64,000 nucleotides of DNA, from NCBI RefSeq assembly GCF_041060425.1, contig NZ_JAULBC010000006.1, positions 372,001 to 436,000 of the forward strand. Reading direction: 5' to 3'. The DNA is from Danxiaibacter flavus (lineage in GTDB: Bacteria > Bacteroidota > Bacteroidia > Chitinophagales > Chitinophagaceae). Both the position numbers and the translations under genes were made by a program. A model generated the notes under the pieces. The model worked only from the letters and a program-made list of their open reading frames with translations, was not told the DNA's origin and did not search any database. Shown piece after piece: positions 9,414-17,331 of the stretch (position 1 is the stretch's first letter; each line of letters opens with the position of its first letter).

Positions 9414-9977
9414 CTAGCTGTTTATCCATTCTTCAGCGGTAAACACATCCGCCTGGCGGGAGAATACTTTTTGCATTAGTATCTCATGTACTTCCAGATC
9501 TCTGTCAGCACAGCAATCTGACAAAACGGTTAGTTTATAATCTTTGTCAGCAGCCTGTCTGAGGGTCGATAAAACCACACCGCTTGTCGCAATTCCGGCA
9601 AGTACAAGATGATTGATATTGAAGCTTCTTAAAACTACTTCAAGGTCGCTGCCGGCAAACGCACTCACGCGACGTTTGATAACTGTGAGCTCATTTTCGA
9701 GTGGTTGCAGCAGCGGATGTATTTTTATGAAATCCTGCATGTTTACATTGGCGAACATTTCCTTAGCTACTGCAAAGCTTTTATTGTTGCTGCTGATCTC
9801 TGGCGAGCTTTGTCTGAAACCTACCACGACGTAAATAACGGGAATGCCTTTTTGATGCGCATTGTCAATGGCTCTTCTCGTCTCTGCTATAACATGGTCT
9901 GCGTTGGCAAGTTGGCTGAAAATGGAGATCTGCATGTCCATTACCAGCAATGCGGTGCCTTGTTTGTTTTGTTCCAT
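9414..9977 (-). CDS. Isochorismatase-like cysteine hydrolase family protein, catalytic Cys absent
   Basis: 187 residues with the isochorismatase-like alpha/beta fold. LLVMDMQ near residue 14 supplies the conserved Asp and IKRRVSAFAGSDLE near 104 the Lys. The block that normally reads 'G(I/V)ATDGCV..T' is GIATSGVVLSTLRQAAD, so the nucleophilic Cys is Val. Family members without this Cys are either isochorismatase-type vinyl-ether hydrolases or proteins of unknown reaction, so nicotinamidase activity is unlikely. Cytosolic; no signal peptide. It lies in the same orientation as, but separated by a REP pair from, the MFS gene upstream. Function not assigned beyond the superfamily. Confidence 0.8.
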   Translation of the reverse strand: MEQNKQGTALLVMDMQISIFSQLANADHVIAETRRAIDNAHQKGIPVIYVVVGFRQSSPEISSNNKSFAVAKEMFANVNMQDFIKIHPLLQPLENELTVIKRRVSAFAGSDLEVVLRSFNINHLVLAGIATSGVVLSTLRQAADKDYKLTVLSDCCADRDLEVHEILMQKVFSRQADVFTAEEWINS

Positions 9978-10038
9978 CTCTGGTGAATTTTATAGTTTAT
10001 TAATTCAATGTGTTTAGTTAGTATACATCGTCAACTTT

Positions 10039-10173
10039 GGGAGATGTCTCCTGCCGCCGACATGACGATCCTGGCTTGTCGGAAAAAGTAATCACAGCAG
10101 CTCTATTGATCCTTATGTAATAATGAGGAAGGCTGCACCCGCATCGTCACCTCGACGATAGGAGAGGTCTCCC
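10039..10173. repeat. REP-like inverted pair
   Basis: The block 10039-10071 (GGGAGATGTCTCC, then CATGACGAT) recurs in inverse orientation at 10143-10173 (ATCGTCACC, then GGTCTCCC). Each copy contains its own small palindrome of the form GGAGAnnTCTCC. The pair sits between two - strand genes, the typical place for REP/BIME elements. No adjacent transposase. Confidence 0.65.
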
Positions 10174-10222
10174 GAATATTGATCTGCTCATGATATTTTA
10201 TGCGAGCTTGATATTGACAACT

Positions 10223-11521
10223 TTAACTCATCGACATTGGTTTGTCAATTGATGCGATTACTGTTGCTTCAGCCTGCTCCGTTTCAATTACATCTTTCTG
10301 TCGCTTTTTATTTGTTTTGTGAAGCCGCCAGAAAATAAAGGAAATGACAATTGCAATTATCCCCTGTAAAAGCATTGTTGCCGGAGCGCTGATCTTTTGA
10401 GATATTGTTCCTGTCAGTAAACTGCCAAACGGAAGCATGCCGAAATAGCCGAGTGCCACATAACTCATTACACGTCCTCTCATGTGCGGAGCTGATTCTG
10501 TCTGCACAATCGTAATGCCCGCTGTCATGGGCATTAGTGATGCAAAGCCAATTATTATACAGAATGGGATTGCTACGTGAAATGTATTGATTCGTGAGAA
10601 AAGAATCAGGCCGGTGCCCAATACGGCAATGCTGCCTATAAGCACCTTCCTGAGATCAGTTCCTTTTTTCAGCGATGCCAGTAGCATGCTGCCGGCAATT
10701 GCGCCGAGACCAACAAAACTTGTGATGTAGCCGAAAGTGCCTGCATTCCCTTTAAAGACAGTTTTTGCGAAAACCGGCATTAACGTATCGTATGGTAATA
10801 CAAGCAGACCCAGTAGCATGATGATTAAAAGTGCCAAACCGATTGCGGGTGTTTGTTTCAAATAACTAAAGCCTTCAGCGAGTTCAGTAAACACTTTCTT
10901 TTTTGACTGCGGCGGCGTAAACTTAGGTAAACGCATCAGCAGGAGAGAGGCAAGTACGGCCAGGAAGCTCAATGCATTTAATGCAAAACAAACGCCGGCA
11001 CCAAATGACTGAAGAATGATGCCCGACAAAGCAGGTCCTGTTAATCGGGCAATATTTACCATTGCAGAGTTGAGCGCCAGTGCGTTGGCAATATCATTCT
11101 TGTCGTTTACCATATCGTGTACCATCGGTTGCCTGGCAGGGGTATCAAATGCATTGATTATACCCAGGACGACACTAAGCGATAATATTCCCCAGACAGA
11201 ATAATGTTGAGTAAGTACTAATGCGGCCAGTAAAACAGCCTGTATCATGGATGCTGTTTGTGTAACCAACAATATTTTATAACGGCTGTACCTGTCTGAA
11301 ACAATACCTCCATAAAGAGAAAGTAAGAATGAAGGAAACTGTTGGGCGAAAACTGAAAGTCCCAGCATAAAGGCGGAGTGCGTTAGCGAATACACCACCC
11401 AGCTTACGGCTGTGCGCTGCATCCATGTACCGATCTGCGAAACGGATTGGCCGCAAAAGAACAACGTATAATTCCTGTTTCGGAAAGCCCTGAATGCACC
11501 ATGTTTTTCATTGTTAGTCAT
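10223..11521 (-). CDS. MFS efflux transporter (EntS/DHA3-type)
   Basis: 432 residues and about 12 membrane segments. It begins HGAFRAFRNRNYTLFFCGQSVSQIGTWMQ, a start characteristic of the MFS_3/EntS-like family of drug and siderophore exporters. GGIVSDRYSRYKIL matches the family loop 2-3 signature, and a second copy of the half-repeat follows a hydrophilic central loop (PKFTPPQSKKK). It lies 65 bp downstream of the TetR gene on the same strand, with an inverted repeat in that gap. I infer a TetR-controlled exporter of a small toxic molecule. The substrate cannot be read from sequence. Confidence 0.88.
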   Translation of the reverse strand: MTNNEKHGAFRAFRNRNYTLFFCGQSVSQIGTWMQRTAVSWVVYSLTHSAFMLGLSVFAQQFPSFLLSLYGGIVSDRYSRYKILLVTQTASMIQAVLLAALVLTQHYSVWGILSLSVVLGIINAFDTPARQPMVHDMVNDKNDIANALALNSAMVNIARLTGPALSGIILQSFGAGVCFALNALSFLAVLASLLLMRLPKFTPPQSKKKVFTELAEGFSYLKQTPAIGLALLIIMLLGLLVLPYDTLMPVFAKTVFKGNAGTFGYITSFVGLGAIAGSMLLASLKKGTDLRKVLIGSIAVLGTGLILFSRINTFHVAIPFCIIIGFASLMPMTAGITIVQTESAPHMRGRVMSYVALGYFGMLPFGSLLTGTISQKISAPATMLLQGIIAIVISFIFWRLHKTNKKRQKDVIETEQAEATVIASIDKPMSMS

Positions 11522-11534
11522 ATTTTTAATAGCG

Positions 11535-11568
11535 TTTTGTCAATTCGACAAAAAATGATAAAATGTCG
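11535..11568. promoter_or_regulatory. Candidate TetR operator before the MFS gene
   Basis: Inverted repeat TTTTGTC (11535-11541) - 5 nt - GACAAAA (11547-11553). It overlaps a block CGACAAAAAATGATAAAATG (11546-11565) that recurs almost unchanged at 12251-12270 before the TetR gene, followed here by a TGTCG that pairs with CGACA. Sites both in front of the regulator and in front of its target fit autoregulation plus control of the transporter. Confidence 0.55.
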
Positions 11569-11586
11569 AAAGTCGTCCAAAAAAAA

Positions 11587-12204
11587 TTATTTTTCAATTC
11601 CCTGCATAGCCATCTTTGTAAGCATATTTACTGCGGCTTCTATACGGCCGGAATTCTTTTCAAATACCATTTCACGCTTTAAACCATGCAGGCTGCAAAG
11701 CAATACAAAGACCATCATTTCCAGATCTTTAGAAGAGATTGCAGGAAACTCTTTGCTTTTTACGCCGTCCATTAGAATTTGTTGTAACAGCGCTCCTTCT
11801 TCTTTCATAATGCGTTTGCTGATGTTACTCTTTTTTTCCGAGTAAAGCGATATCTCGTCAGCATTCATGCCGGCTTCCATTGCAGTGAAGAAGCCTTTTT
11901 TCTTTTTAGCTACTTTTATCTTGGTGCTACAGAATGCCCTGATCTTTTCTTCTGTGTTGCTTTGTTCGTTTACCGCTTTGGAGAGCTCTGTAAGAATATC
12001 TTTTATTTCAACATTTACAACCGCGTCAAAAATCTCATCCTTGTTTTTATAATAGTAATAGATGGAACTTCTTCCTTTGCCTACAGCTTTTGCAACATCA
12101 TCCATCGTAACTTTTTGAAAACCATGTTTCTGAAAAAGTTGTTGGGCAGCCTGTAATATCTGCTCCTGGATAATATCTTCTCTTCGTACGCTTGTTGTGA
12201 GCAT
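11587..12204 (-). CDS. TetR/AcrR family transcriptional regulator
   Basis: 205 residues. The N-terminal helix-turn-helix spans about residues 9-58 (IIQEQILQAAQQLFQKHGF, VTMDDVAKAVGKGRSSIYYYYKNKDEIF), with the usual family order of helices and the SSIYYYYKNK recognition end. The C-terminal half is helical and presumably binds a ligand. It is followed at 65 bp by the MFS exporter on the same strand and flanked by two copies of a CGACAAAAAATG motif, so I infer repression of itself and the exporter, released by a transported compound. Confidence 0.88.
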   Translation of the reverse strand: MLTTSVRREDIIQEQILQAAQQLFQKHGFQKVTMDDVAKAVGKGRSSIYYYYKNKDEIFDAVVNVEIKDILTELSKAVNEQSNTEEKIRAFCSTKIKVAKKKKGFFTAMEAGMNADEISLYSEKKSNISKRIMKEEGALLQQILMDGVKSKEFPAISSKDLEMMVFVLLCSLHGLKREMVFEKNSGRIEAAVNMLTKMAMQGIEK

Positions 12205-12250
12205 TTGGAATAAAATAATCGATCTGCAAAATTAATGCATTTAGACAAAA

Positions 12251-12270
12251 CGACAAAAAATGTCAAAATG
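12251..12270. promoter_or_regulatory. Candidate TetR operator before the regulator gene
   Basis: CGACAAAAAATGTCAAAATG differs at two positions from 11546-11565. It contains GACA-5 nt-TGTC, and another GACAAAA lies directly before it at 12244-12250. It lies 47-66 bp upstream of the TetR start codon on the - strand. Confidence 0.55.
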
Positions 12271-12359
12271 TATGGCAGTTTGGAGTGACGCAACGGCTGG
12301 ATAATACTCCATTCAATATAATAAAGAAACCGGGGACCTGCCTCTTCTGATGTATGTGC

Positions 12360-12704
12360 ATCAGCATAATTTGTTGTTGGTATGCCCACTCGTTCCTATA
12401 CTGCATATCAACAACGGTAGGCTTCGAACCCGGTTCGGTCAAAATAAACTTGCTATAAACACTAATAATTCTACCCTGATTGAATAATCACGCTGCCGCC
12501 GTTGTTCGGTGTGCAGGGTTGCTATGTGGCGCAGGGCACCAACAACCAGTTTTGCTCTTTAAAACTTCTCGCACGCGTAAGTTGCGATATTTATTGATCC
12601 ATGCAACAAGACCATTTAATCAGCATAGTTTGTAATTGGTACACCACACTCATTTCCATGCTGCATACAATGCGGACTTCGAACCTGGTTCGATCAAAAA
12701 AAAA
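12360..12704. repeat. Two direct copies of an ~87 bp intergenic block
   Basis: Copies at 12360-12447 and 12619-12704 share ATCAGCATA(A/G)TTTGT at the start, a CTGCATA segment in the middle and CTTCGAACC(C/T)GGTTCG(G/A)TCAAAA at the end. By eye they agree at about four positions in five. Between them lies a weaker inverted pair (GTTGTTCGGTG near 12497; CACCAACAAC near 12541). No coding frame is conserved. The whole 589 bp gap 12205-12793 otherwise holds only the TetR operator and the chrA promoter region. Confidence 0.6.
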
Positions 12705-12793
12705 TGGCTAAAAAGTAAAGAACATTCCAAAAGTTAAATACGTTCTATTTCCAGAGTTTAGAGCTGCCTAGTATTGCGTTTAGATTCGTCTAC

Positions 12794-14014
12794 ATGAAAT
12801 TACAAACAAGAAATCCGGCTACTTCATTGGCTGAACAAGAAAAAGGCATTGCACCTGTTTATTCTCTCAGAGACCTGGTCATTTATTTTTTAAGGCTAGG
12901 CTCGTTGGGTTTTGGAGGCCCTGTAGCATTGGTGGGCTACATGCACAGGGATCTGGTAGAACAAAAAAAATGGATAACGGAAGAAGAATATAAAGAAGGT
13001 CTGGCGCTTGCACAATTGGCGCCGGGGCCGTTAGCGGCACAATTAGGTATTTACCTGGGCTTTGTTCACTACCGGGTTGTAGGAGCTACATTAGCTGGTC
13101 TGGCTTTTGTATTACCATCTTTCGTTATGGTGGTAGTGCTTGGCATTTGTTACCGGCTATTTGGCGGGCTGCCATGGATGCAGGCCGTCTTCTATGGCGT
13201 TGGCGCAGCGGTCATAGGCATCATCGCTATGAGTGCTTACAAACTCACGGTGAAATCCGTAAGCAAGCTCCAGGTGAATGCCATTAAAACCAACTGGCTC
13301 CTTTGGATATTGTATTTAACAGGCATTGTTGTAACGGTCGTTACACAATCAGAAAATATTCTTCTGTTTGTTTTTGCCGGTTTGCTATATATGCTGGTAA
13401 AGACGCCTCCGCAATGGCTAAGCCGCGATGCGCGGTTGTCTTCTTTCTTTTTATTAACCGGCATAAACTTTTGGGATTTTCAAACAGACACATTGTGGAA
13501 AATAGCTGTTTTCTTTTTAAAAGCAGGTGCGTTTGTTTTTGGTAGCGGGCTGGCGATTGTTCCCTTTCTTCATGGCGGCGTTGTAACGGAATACCACTGG
13601 CTCAGCGAACAACAATTTGTCGACGCTGTTGCGGTAGCCATGATCACTCCCGGTCCGGTTGTTATAACGGTCGGGTTCATTGGCTATCTGGTAGCTGGTT
13701 TTCCCGGCGCAGCGGTTGCAGCGTTGGCAACATTTCTTCCATGCTATCTCTTCACAATCTTGCCCGCGCCTTACTTTAAAAAGATTGCCAGGAACAAACC
13801 GGTTAAGGGTTTTGTAGATGGCATCACCGCAACTGTTGTCGGAGCCCTTGTAGGCGCCGTCATCATAATCGCGACACGTAGTATTACAGATATTGCTACT
13901 GCTATAATAGCCATTGTTGCAGTTTTATCCCTGATCTATTTCAAAAAAATTCAGGAACCAATTATCATATTAGTGGCTGCAGTCATTGGTGTGGTATTAA
14001 AAATGTTATTATGA
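12794..14014 (+). CDS. chrA: Chromate efflux transporter, CHR family, long two-domain form
   Basis: 406 residues with two CHR domains. Domain 1 has RLGSLGFGGPVALVGYMH near residue 35 and LAPGPLAAQLGIYLGF near 75. Domain 2 has FVFGSGLAIVPFLHGG near 250 and TPGPVVITVGFIGYLVAGFPG near 290. The FGGP/FGSG and (A/T)PGP motifs mark the family, whose members export chromate from the cytosol. Length matches the usual bidomain form. Its stop overlaps the start of the next gene (ATGA, 14011-14014), so the two are translationally coupled. Not all CHR proteins have been shown to move chromate, so the substrate is family inference. Confidence 0.9.
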   Translation: MKLQTRNPATSLAEQEKGIAPVYSLRDLVIYFLRLGSLGFGGPVALVGYMHRDLVEQKKWITEEEYKEGLALAQLAPGPLAAQLGIYLGFVHYRVVGATLAGLAFVLPSFVMVVVLGICYRLFGGLPWMQAVFYGVGAAVIGIIAMSAYKLTVKSVSKLQVNAIKTNWLLWILYLTGIVVTVVTQSENILLFVFAGLLYMLVKTPPQWLSRDARLSSFFLLTGINFWDFQTDTLWKIAVFFLKAGAFVFGSGLAIVPFLHGGVVTEYHWLSEQQFVDAVAVAMITPGPVVITVGFIGYLVAGFPGAAVAALATFLPCYLFTILPAPYFKKIARNKPVKGFVDGITATVVGALVGAVIIIATRSITDIATAIIAIVAVLSLIYFKKIQEPIIILVAAVIGVVLKMLL

Positions 14015-14868
14015 AACGTATTGTATTTTCGCTGGTATGTCTCTGCTGCATTGGAACCATTCAGGCTCAGGTTGATTCTGCCGGGATCGAAAAAGTATTC
14101 GGAAAAAAAGGCGCTGTACAAGGTGGTGTTTATAAAGTGACCTTTACACGTAGCGACTTAAAAGTGCAGATCAATGATTTTTCCGTGGCGCCGGGCCTGG
14201 CATTTACTTCATGGATCGCGTTCATGAAAATGGGGAACGAAACGATGATGATGGGAGACCTTGTAATGCAGGATGCGGAAGTGGCAAAGGTTGTTAGTAA
14301 GCTCGTCAGCTTAAAGCTCGAAATAACAGCTATTCACAATCATCTTGTAAATGAAAGACCTGCTATTAAATACCTGCACTTTTCAGGCCATGGTGATGCA
14401 GTTGATCTTGCTCAAAAAATAAAATCAGTGCTTGGTGTTACAGCAACACCGTTATCTTCTCCTCCTCCGCCGCCCCAGGTTAATGTTGACTGGTCCGGCG
14501 TTGAAAGCGTGCTGGGGAATAAAGGTAAGCATGTTGGTAACCTGCTTCAATACAGTTTTGTACGTAACGAGCAATTGACTGAGGGCGGTATGCAAATGCC
14601 TCCTGCCATTGGCATGGCGACTGCAATTAATTTTCAAATGGATGGAAATAAAGCAGGTATCACCGGTGATTTTGTATTGCTGGCAGATGAAGTAAATGCT
14701 GTGATAAAAGCACTGACTGAAAATGGAATAGCTGTCACTGCCGTTCATAACCACATGTTGTATGATAATCCACGCCTCTTCATGCTGCACTTCTGGGCCG
14801 TTGATGACCCGGCTAAATTGGCCGCCGGCTTAAAAGCCGCGTTGGATAAAACGAATTCGAAAAAGTAG
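14011..14868 (+). CDS. Secreted DUF1259 (LppY/LpqO-type) protein with two repeat domains
   Basis: 285 residues with a signal peptide (MKRIVFSLVCLCCIGTIQAQ). Two tandem DUF1259 domains (about 25-145 and 155-280) each end in the same motif: TAIHNHLVNERPAIKYLHF and TAVHNHMLYDNPRLFMLHF. They are joined by a proline run (SSPPPPPQ). The paired HNH plus a later HF histidine suggest a metal or ligand site, but no activity is established for the family. Overlap by 4 bp with chrA indicates one operon. I infer a periplasmic partner of the transporter, for instance in handling exported oxyanion; that role is not demonstrated. Confidence 0.85.
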   Translation: MKRIVFSLVCLCCIGTIQAQVDSAGIEKVFGKKGAVQGGVYKVTFTRSDLKVQINDFSVAPGLAFTSWIAFMKMGNETMMMGDLVMQDAEVAKVVSKLVSLKLEITAIHNHLVNERPAIKYLHFSGHGDAVDLAQKIKSVLGVTATPLSSPPPPPQVNVDWSGVESVLGNKGKHVGNLLQYSFVRNEQLTEGGMQMPPAIGMATAINFQMDGNKAGITGDFVLLADEVNAVIKALTENGIAVTAVHNHMLYDNPRLFMLHFWAVDDPAKLAAGLKAALDKTNSKK

Positions 14869-15071
14869 GTCTTTTTTATTTGATGTCTCAGCGGTGTTGT
14901 AGCGTCTCGTCTGTTTTATCCAATGTATTTGTTATGTAATGAATAGCCCCGGGTGATAGCAGCATCCAAACCTGGTATAAGGTAGAAGCATTTGTTTGGC
15001 ATCTAAATTGGATGCTTTAACCGGTACGCTTCGGCTGATTGGCCAGATGCTTAAACATTAAAAACAACCCA

Positions 15072-16040
15072 ATGGCTATATTCTGCTATCATGCATCGCA
15101 CGAACAGTTTGCACCGTCGCATTTGCTAAGACTGGCTGTGATGGCTGAACAGGCTGGCTTTAAGGCAATACATTCTTCAGATCATTTTCAACCCTGGAGC
15201 AAACGGCAGGGCAACAGCGGTTTTTCATTTTCATGGCTTGGGGCTGCAATGCAGGCAACATCTGTTCCTTTCAGTGTTGTTTGTGCGCCGGGACAACGTT
15301 ATCATCCGGCGATTGTTGCACAGGCAGTTGCTACATTGGCTGAAATGTTTCCAAACAGATTTTCGGTGGAATTGGGAAGTGGAGAGGCCATTAACGAAGA
15401 GATCTCCGGCGATCCCTGGCCACCAAAAGATGTAAGGAATGAACGATTGCTTCAATCAGTAGAAATAATCAGGAAACTGCTGAATGGTGAAAAAGTAAGT
15501 TATTCCGGATTGGTAAAAGTGAAAGATGCAAGGCTCTGGTCACTTCCTGACCGGCCACCTGAACTATTTGGCGCTGCGCTTTCTTCCGAAACAGCAGAGT
15601 GGTGCGGTAGTTGGGCTGATGGACTGCTAACAACCGCCGGTGACCTGGAGCAAACCAAAGAAAAGATTGATGCCTTCAGGCGCACGGCAGGAACAGAGAA
15701 ACCAGTGTTCATTCAGTTTTCATTTTCCTACGATACCTCCCGGGAGGAGGCTATAAAAGGTGCACACGATCAGTGGAGCGCAAATCTTGTATCACAGGAT
15801 AAACTGGCTAATCTACACGAGCCTGAACATTTTGATGAAGCTGCCAGTGATGTTTCATTAGAAGATGTTGAGAATAAGGTAGAAGTTTTTACCAGCATAG
15901 ATCGGCTGATTGAACATGCCGGCCGGTTTGAGGAACTTGGTGTTGATCGGATTATTCTTCATAACATTAATAAGAAGCACGAACAGTTTATTCAGCACTT
16001 TGGAGAAGTGTTTTCCCGTGCAAAAAGTATTTCGGGATAA
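15072..16040 (+). CDS. LLM-class flavin-dependent oxidoreductase, non-F420 type
   Basis: 322 residues from the Met at 15072 (MAIFCYHASHEQFAP); the frame is open from 15039, but those extra codons show no conservation features. Luciferase-like TIM barrel with the order HASHEQFAPSHLLRLAVMAEQAGF, SSDHFQPW, VVCAPGQRYHPA, LGSGEAINE and GSWADGLLTT. This matches the subgroup described as probable non-F420 flavinoid oxidoreductases in bacteria that do not make F420. Reaction and substrate are unknown. It stands alone on the + strand and converges with an AraC-family gene 33 bp downstream. Confidence 0.85.
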   Translation: MAIFCYHASHEQFAPSHLLRLAVMAEQAGFKAIHSSDHFQPWSKRQGNSGFSFSWLGAAMQATSVPFSVVCAPGQRYHPAIVAQAVATLAEMFPNRFSVELGSGEAINEEISGDPWPPKDVRNERLLQSVEIIRKLLNGEKVSYSGLVKVKDARLWSLPDRPPELFGAALSSETAEWCGSWADGLLTTAGDLEQTKEKIDAFRRTAGTEKPVFIQFSFSYDTSREEAIKGAHDQWSANLVSQDKLANLHEPEHFDEAASDVSLEDVENKVEVFTSIDRLIEHAGRFEELGVDRIILHNINKKHEQFIQHFGEVFSRAKSISG

Positions 16041-16073
16041 ACAACCGGTCAAAAGTTGCTATCCTGGCCAGGT

Positions 16074-16958
16074 CTATTCACCTGGTGCTGACAGGGATAT
16101 TTGTTTGGAATACGCTTTAGGGCTTATTCCTTTTATTTCTTTAAAAAATCTGTTGAAATTGGATAAGCTGTTGTAGCCGCAGTTGTAAGCAATGCCGGCA
16201 ATATGATTTTCTCCTTCGGCAATTAGCTTGCAGGCATGAGCAATACGTATTTCATTAAGAAATTCAATAAACGTCTTTTGTGTTCGTGATTTAAAATACC
16301 TGCAGAAAGACTGCTTGTTCATATTGGCTAACTCTGCAATGTGTTCAAGTTGAATATCACGTGTAAAATTGTTGAAAACGTATTTAAATACTTTGTCCAT
16401 CCTGTCATTGTCCTTTGCGTGGTAAGTATTGACGTAGCCGCTGCTTGCCAACAGGTGATATTCATCGGTTTGAATGGCCACTTCAAATATTTTAAGCAAT
16501 GTTATCAGCCGCGAAAGATTTTCCTGTTCCTTCAGCGTTGTTATCAGTTCCTTTATTTTCTCTTTTGTTTTGCCTTGAAAGCTAATTCCCCTTCCGGCAT
16601 TTTTTAATAACGATTCCAGTTTTTTTACAGAGCCGAAATGGGATAATAGTTCGATCAGCTTCTCCGGATCAAAAAATATTGCGATAGAATGTGCAGATTT
16701 TTCCTGTTGATCTTTATCGAAATACTTGCTGTCATTGCACCAGACATGCGGAATATCAGAACCCAATAGTATCACTTCATCATTTGTAAATGTTTCTACG
16801 CTATCGCCAATGATCCGCTTGCCTTCGCTTTCGACAACATATACCAACTGGCATTCATGATGAAAATGAAATTCTGTCGAAAAATAGGGAAGATTCGTAA
16901 CTCTTACGGCAAACACTTCTTTAAGATCTTCTGGTATTTTGGCAAAAACAGGTTTCAT
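16074..16958 (-). CDS. AraC family transcriptional regulator with cupin sensor domain
   Basis: 294 residues. The N-terminal domain (about 1-130) starts FAVRVTNLPYFSTEFHFHHECQLVYVVESEGKRIIGD, the HxHxxxQLVY pattern of a cupin sensor. The C-terminal domain (about 190-290) has two helix-turn-helix units: IQLEHIAELANMNKQSFCRYFK and HIAGIAYNCGYNSLSNFNRFFK, then KEIKGISPKAY. This architecture is typical of regulators of sugar catabolism in Bacteroidota. It is divergent from the fucose operon, whose first gene starts 373 bp away, so that operon is the obvious candidate target. Confidence 0.9.
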   Translation of the reverse strand: MKPVFAKIPEDLKEVFAVRVTNLPYFSTEFHFHHECQLVYVVESEGKRIIGDSVETFTNDEVILLGSDIPHVWCNDSKYFDKDQQEKSAHSIAIFFDPEKLIELLSHFGSVKKLESLLKNAGRGISFQGKTKEKIKELITTLKEQENLSRLITLLKIFEVAIQTDEYHLLASSGYVNTYHAKDNDRMDKVFKYVFNNFTRDIQLEHIAELANMNKQSFCRYFKSRTQKTFIEFLNEIRIAHACKLIAEGENHIAGIAYNCGYNSLSNFNRFFKEIKGISPKAYSKQISLSAPGE

Positions 16959-17123
16959 GTTAGCGGAAACTTCAAAAAAAGACAGTAATTACTGCTAAAA
17001 TACGGAAATGGAGGCAAACGTGGGCGAACACCAGTCAATCGATACATTGTCTTAAAACGTTCATATATGCGTACATAGCATTGCAAAAAAATCTCCTGCT
17101 ACATTATCTATTGCCTTTGTAAT

Positions 17124-17186
17124 AGCTAAAAGCTAATACCTGACACCTCACGCCTGACACCTGACACCTGCCACCTTCTACCTCAT
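17124..17186. repeat. CTGACACC word repeat
   Basis: After two AGCTAAAAGCTAA words the gap carries CTGACACCTCACG, CTGACAC, CTGACACC and TGCCACC in tandem with a 7-8 bp period. It lies in the AraC/SDR divergent gap and has no coding sense. Confidence 0.7.
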
Positions 17187-17239
17187 TATGAATTTAAAAT
17201 AACATCGACTATCTTAAGACAAGCGTTTGTGTAAATAAT

Positions 17240-17309
17240 CCAATGCTAATATTGTGTTAGTATTGGTCAATTCGCTTTTAGTGTGTCCAACAGGATAAAA
17301 ATAGTTTTG
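17240..17309 (+). promoter_or_regulatory. Palindromic operator and promoter candidate for the fucose operon
   Basis: A 27-bp palindrome at 17240-17266 (left half CCAATGCTAATA, right half TGTTAGTATTGG) pairs at 10 of 13 positions. A Bacteroidota-type -7 element TAGTTTTG lies at 17302-17309, about 23 bp before the start codon of the SDR gene. A palindrome upstream of the -7 element could bind an activator or repressor of the operon. Both are reading by eye. Confidence 0.45.
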
Positions 17310-17331
17310 TTTACCTAATAACTGAAATAAC

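Noticed and set aside
12419..12442. Possible tRNA from the CTTCGAACCCGGTTCG text
   Set aside because: Only a T-arm-like phrase; no acceptor or anticodon arm could be found around either copy.
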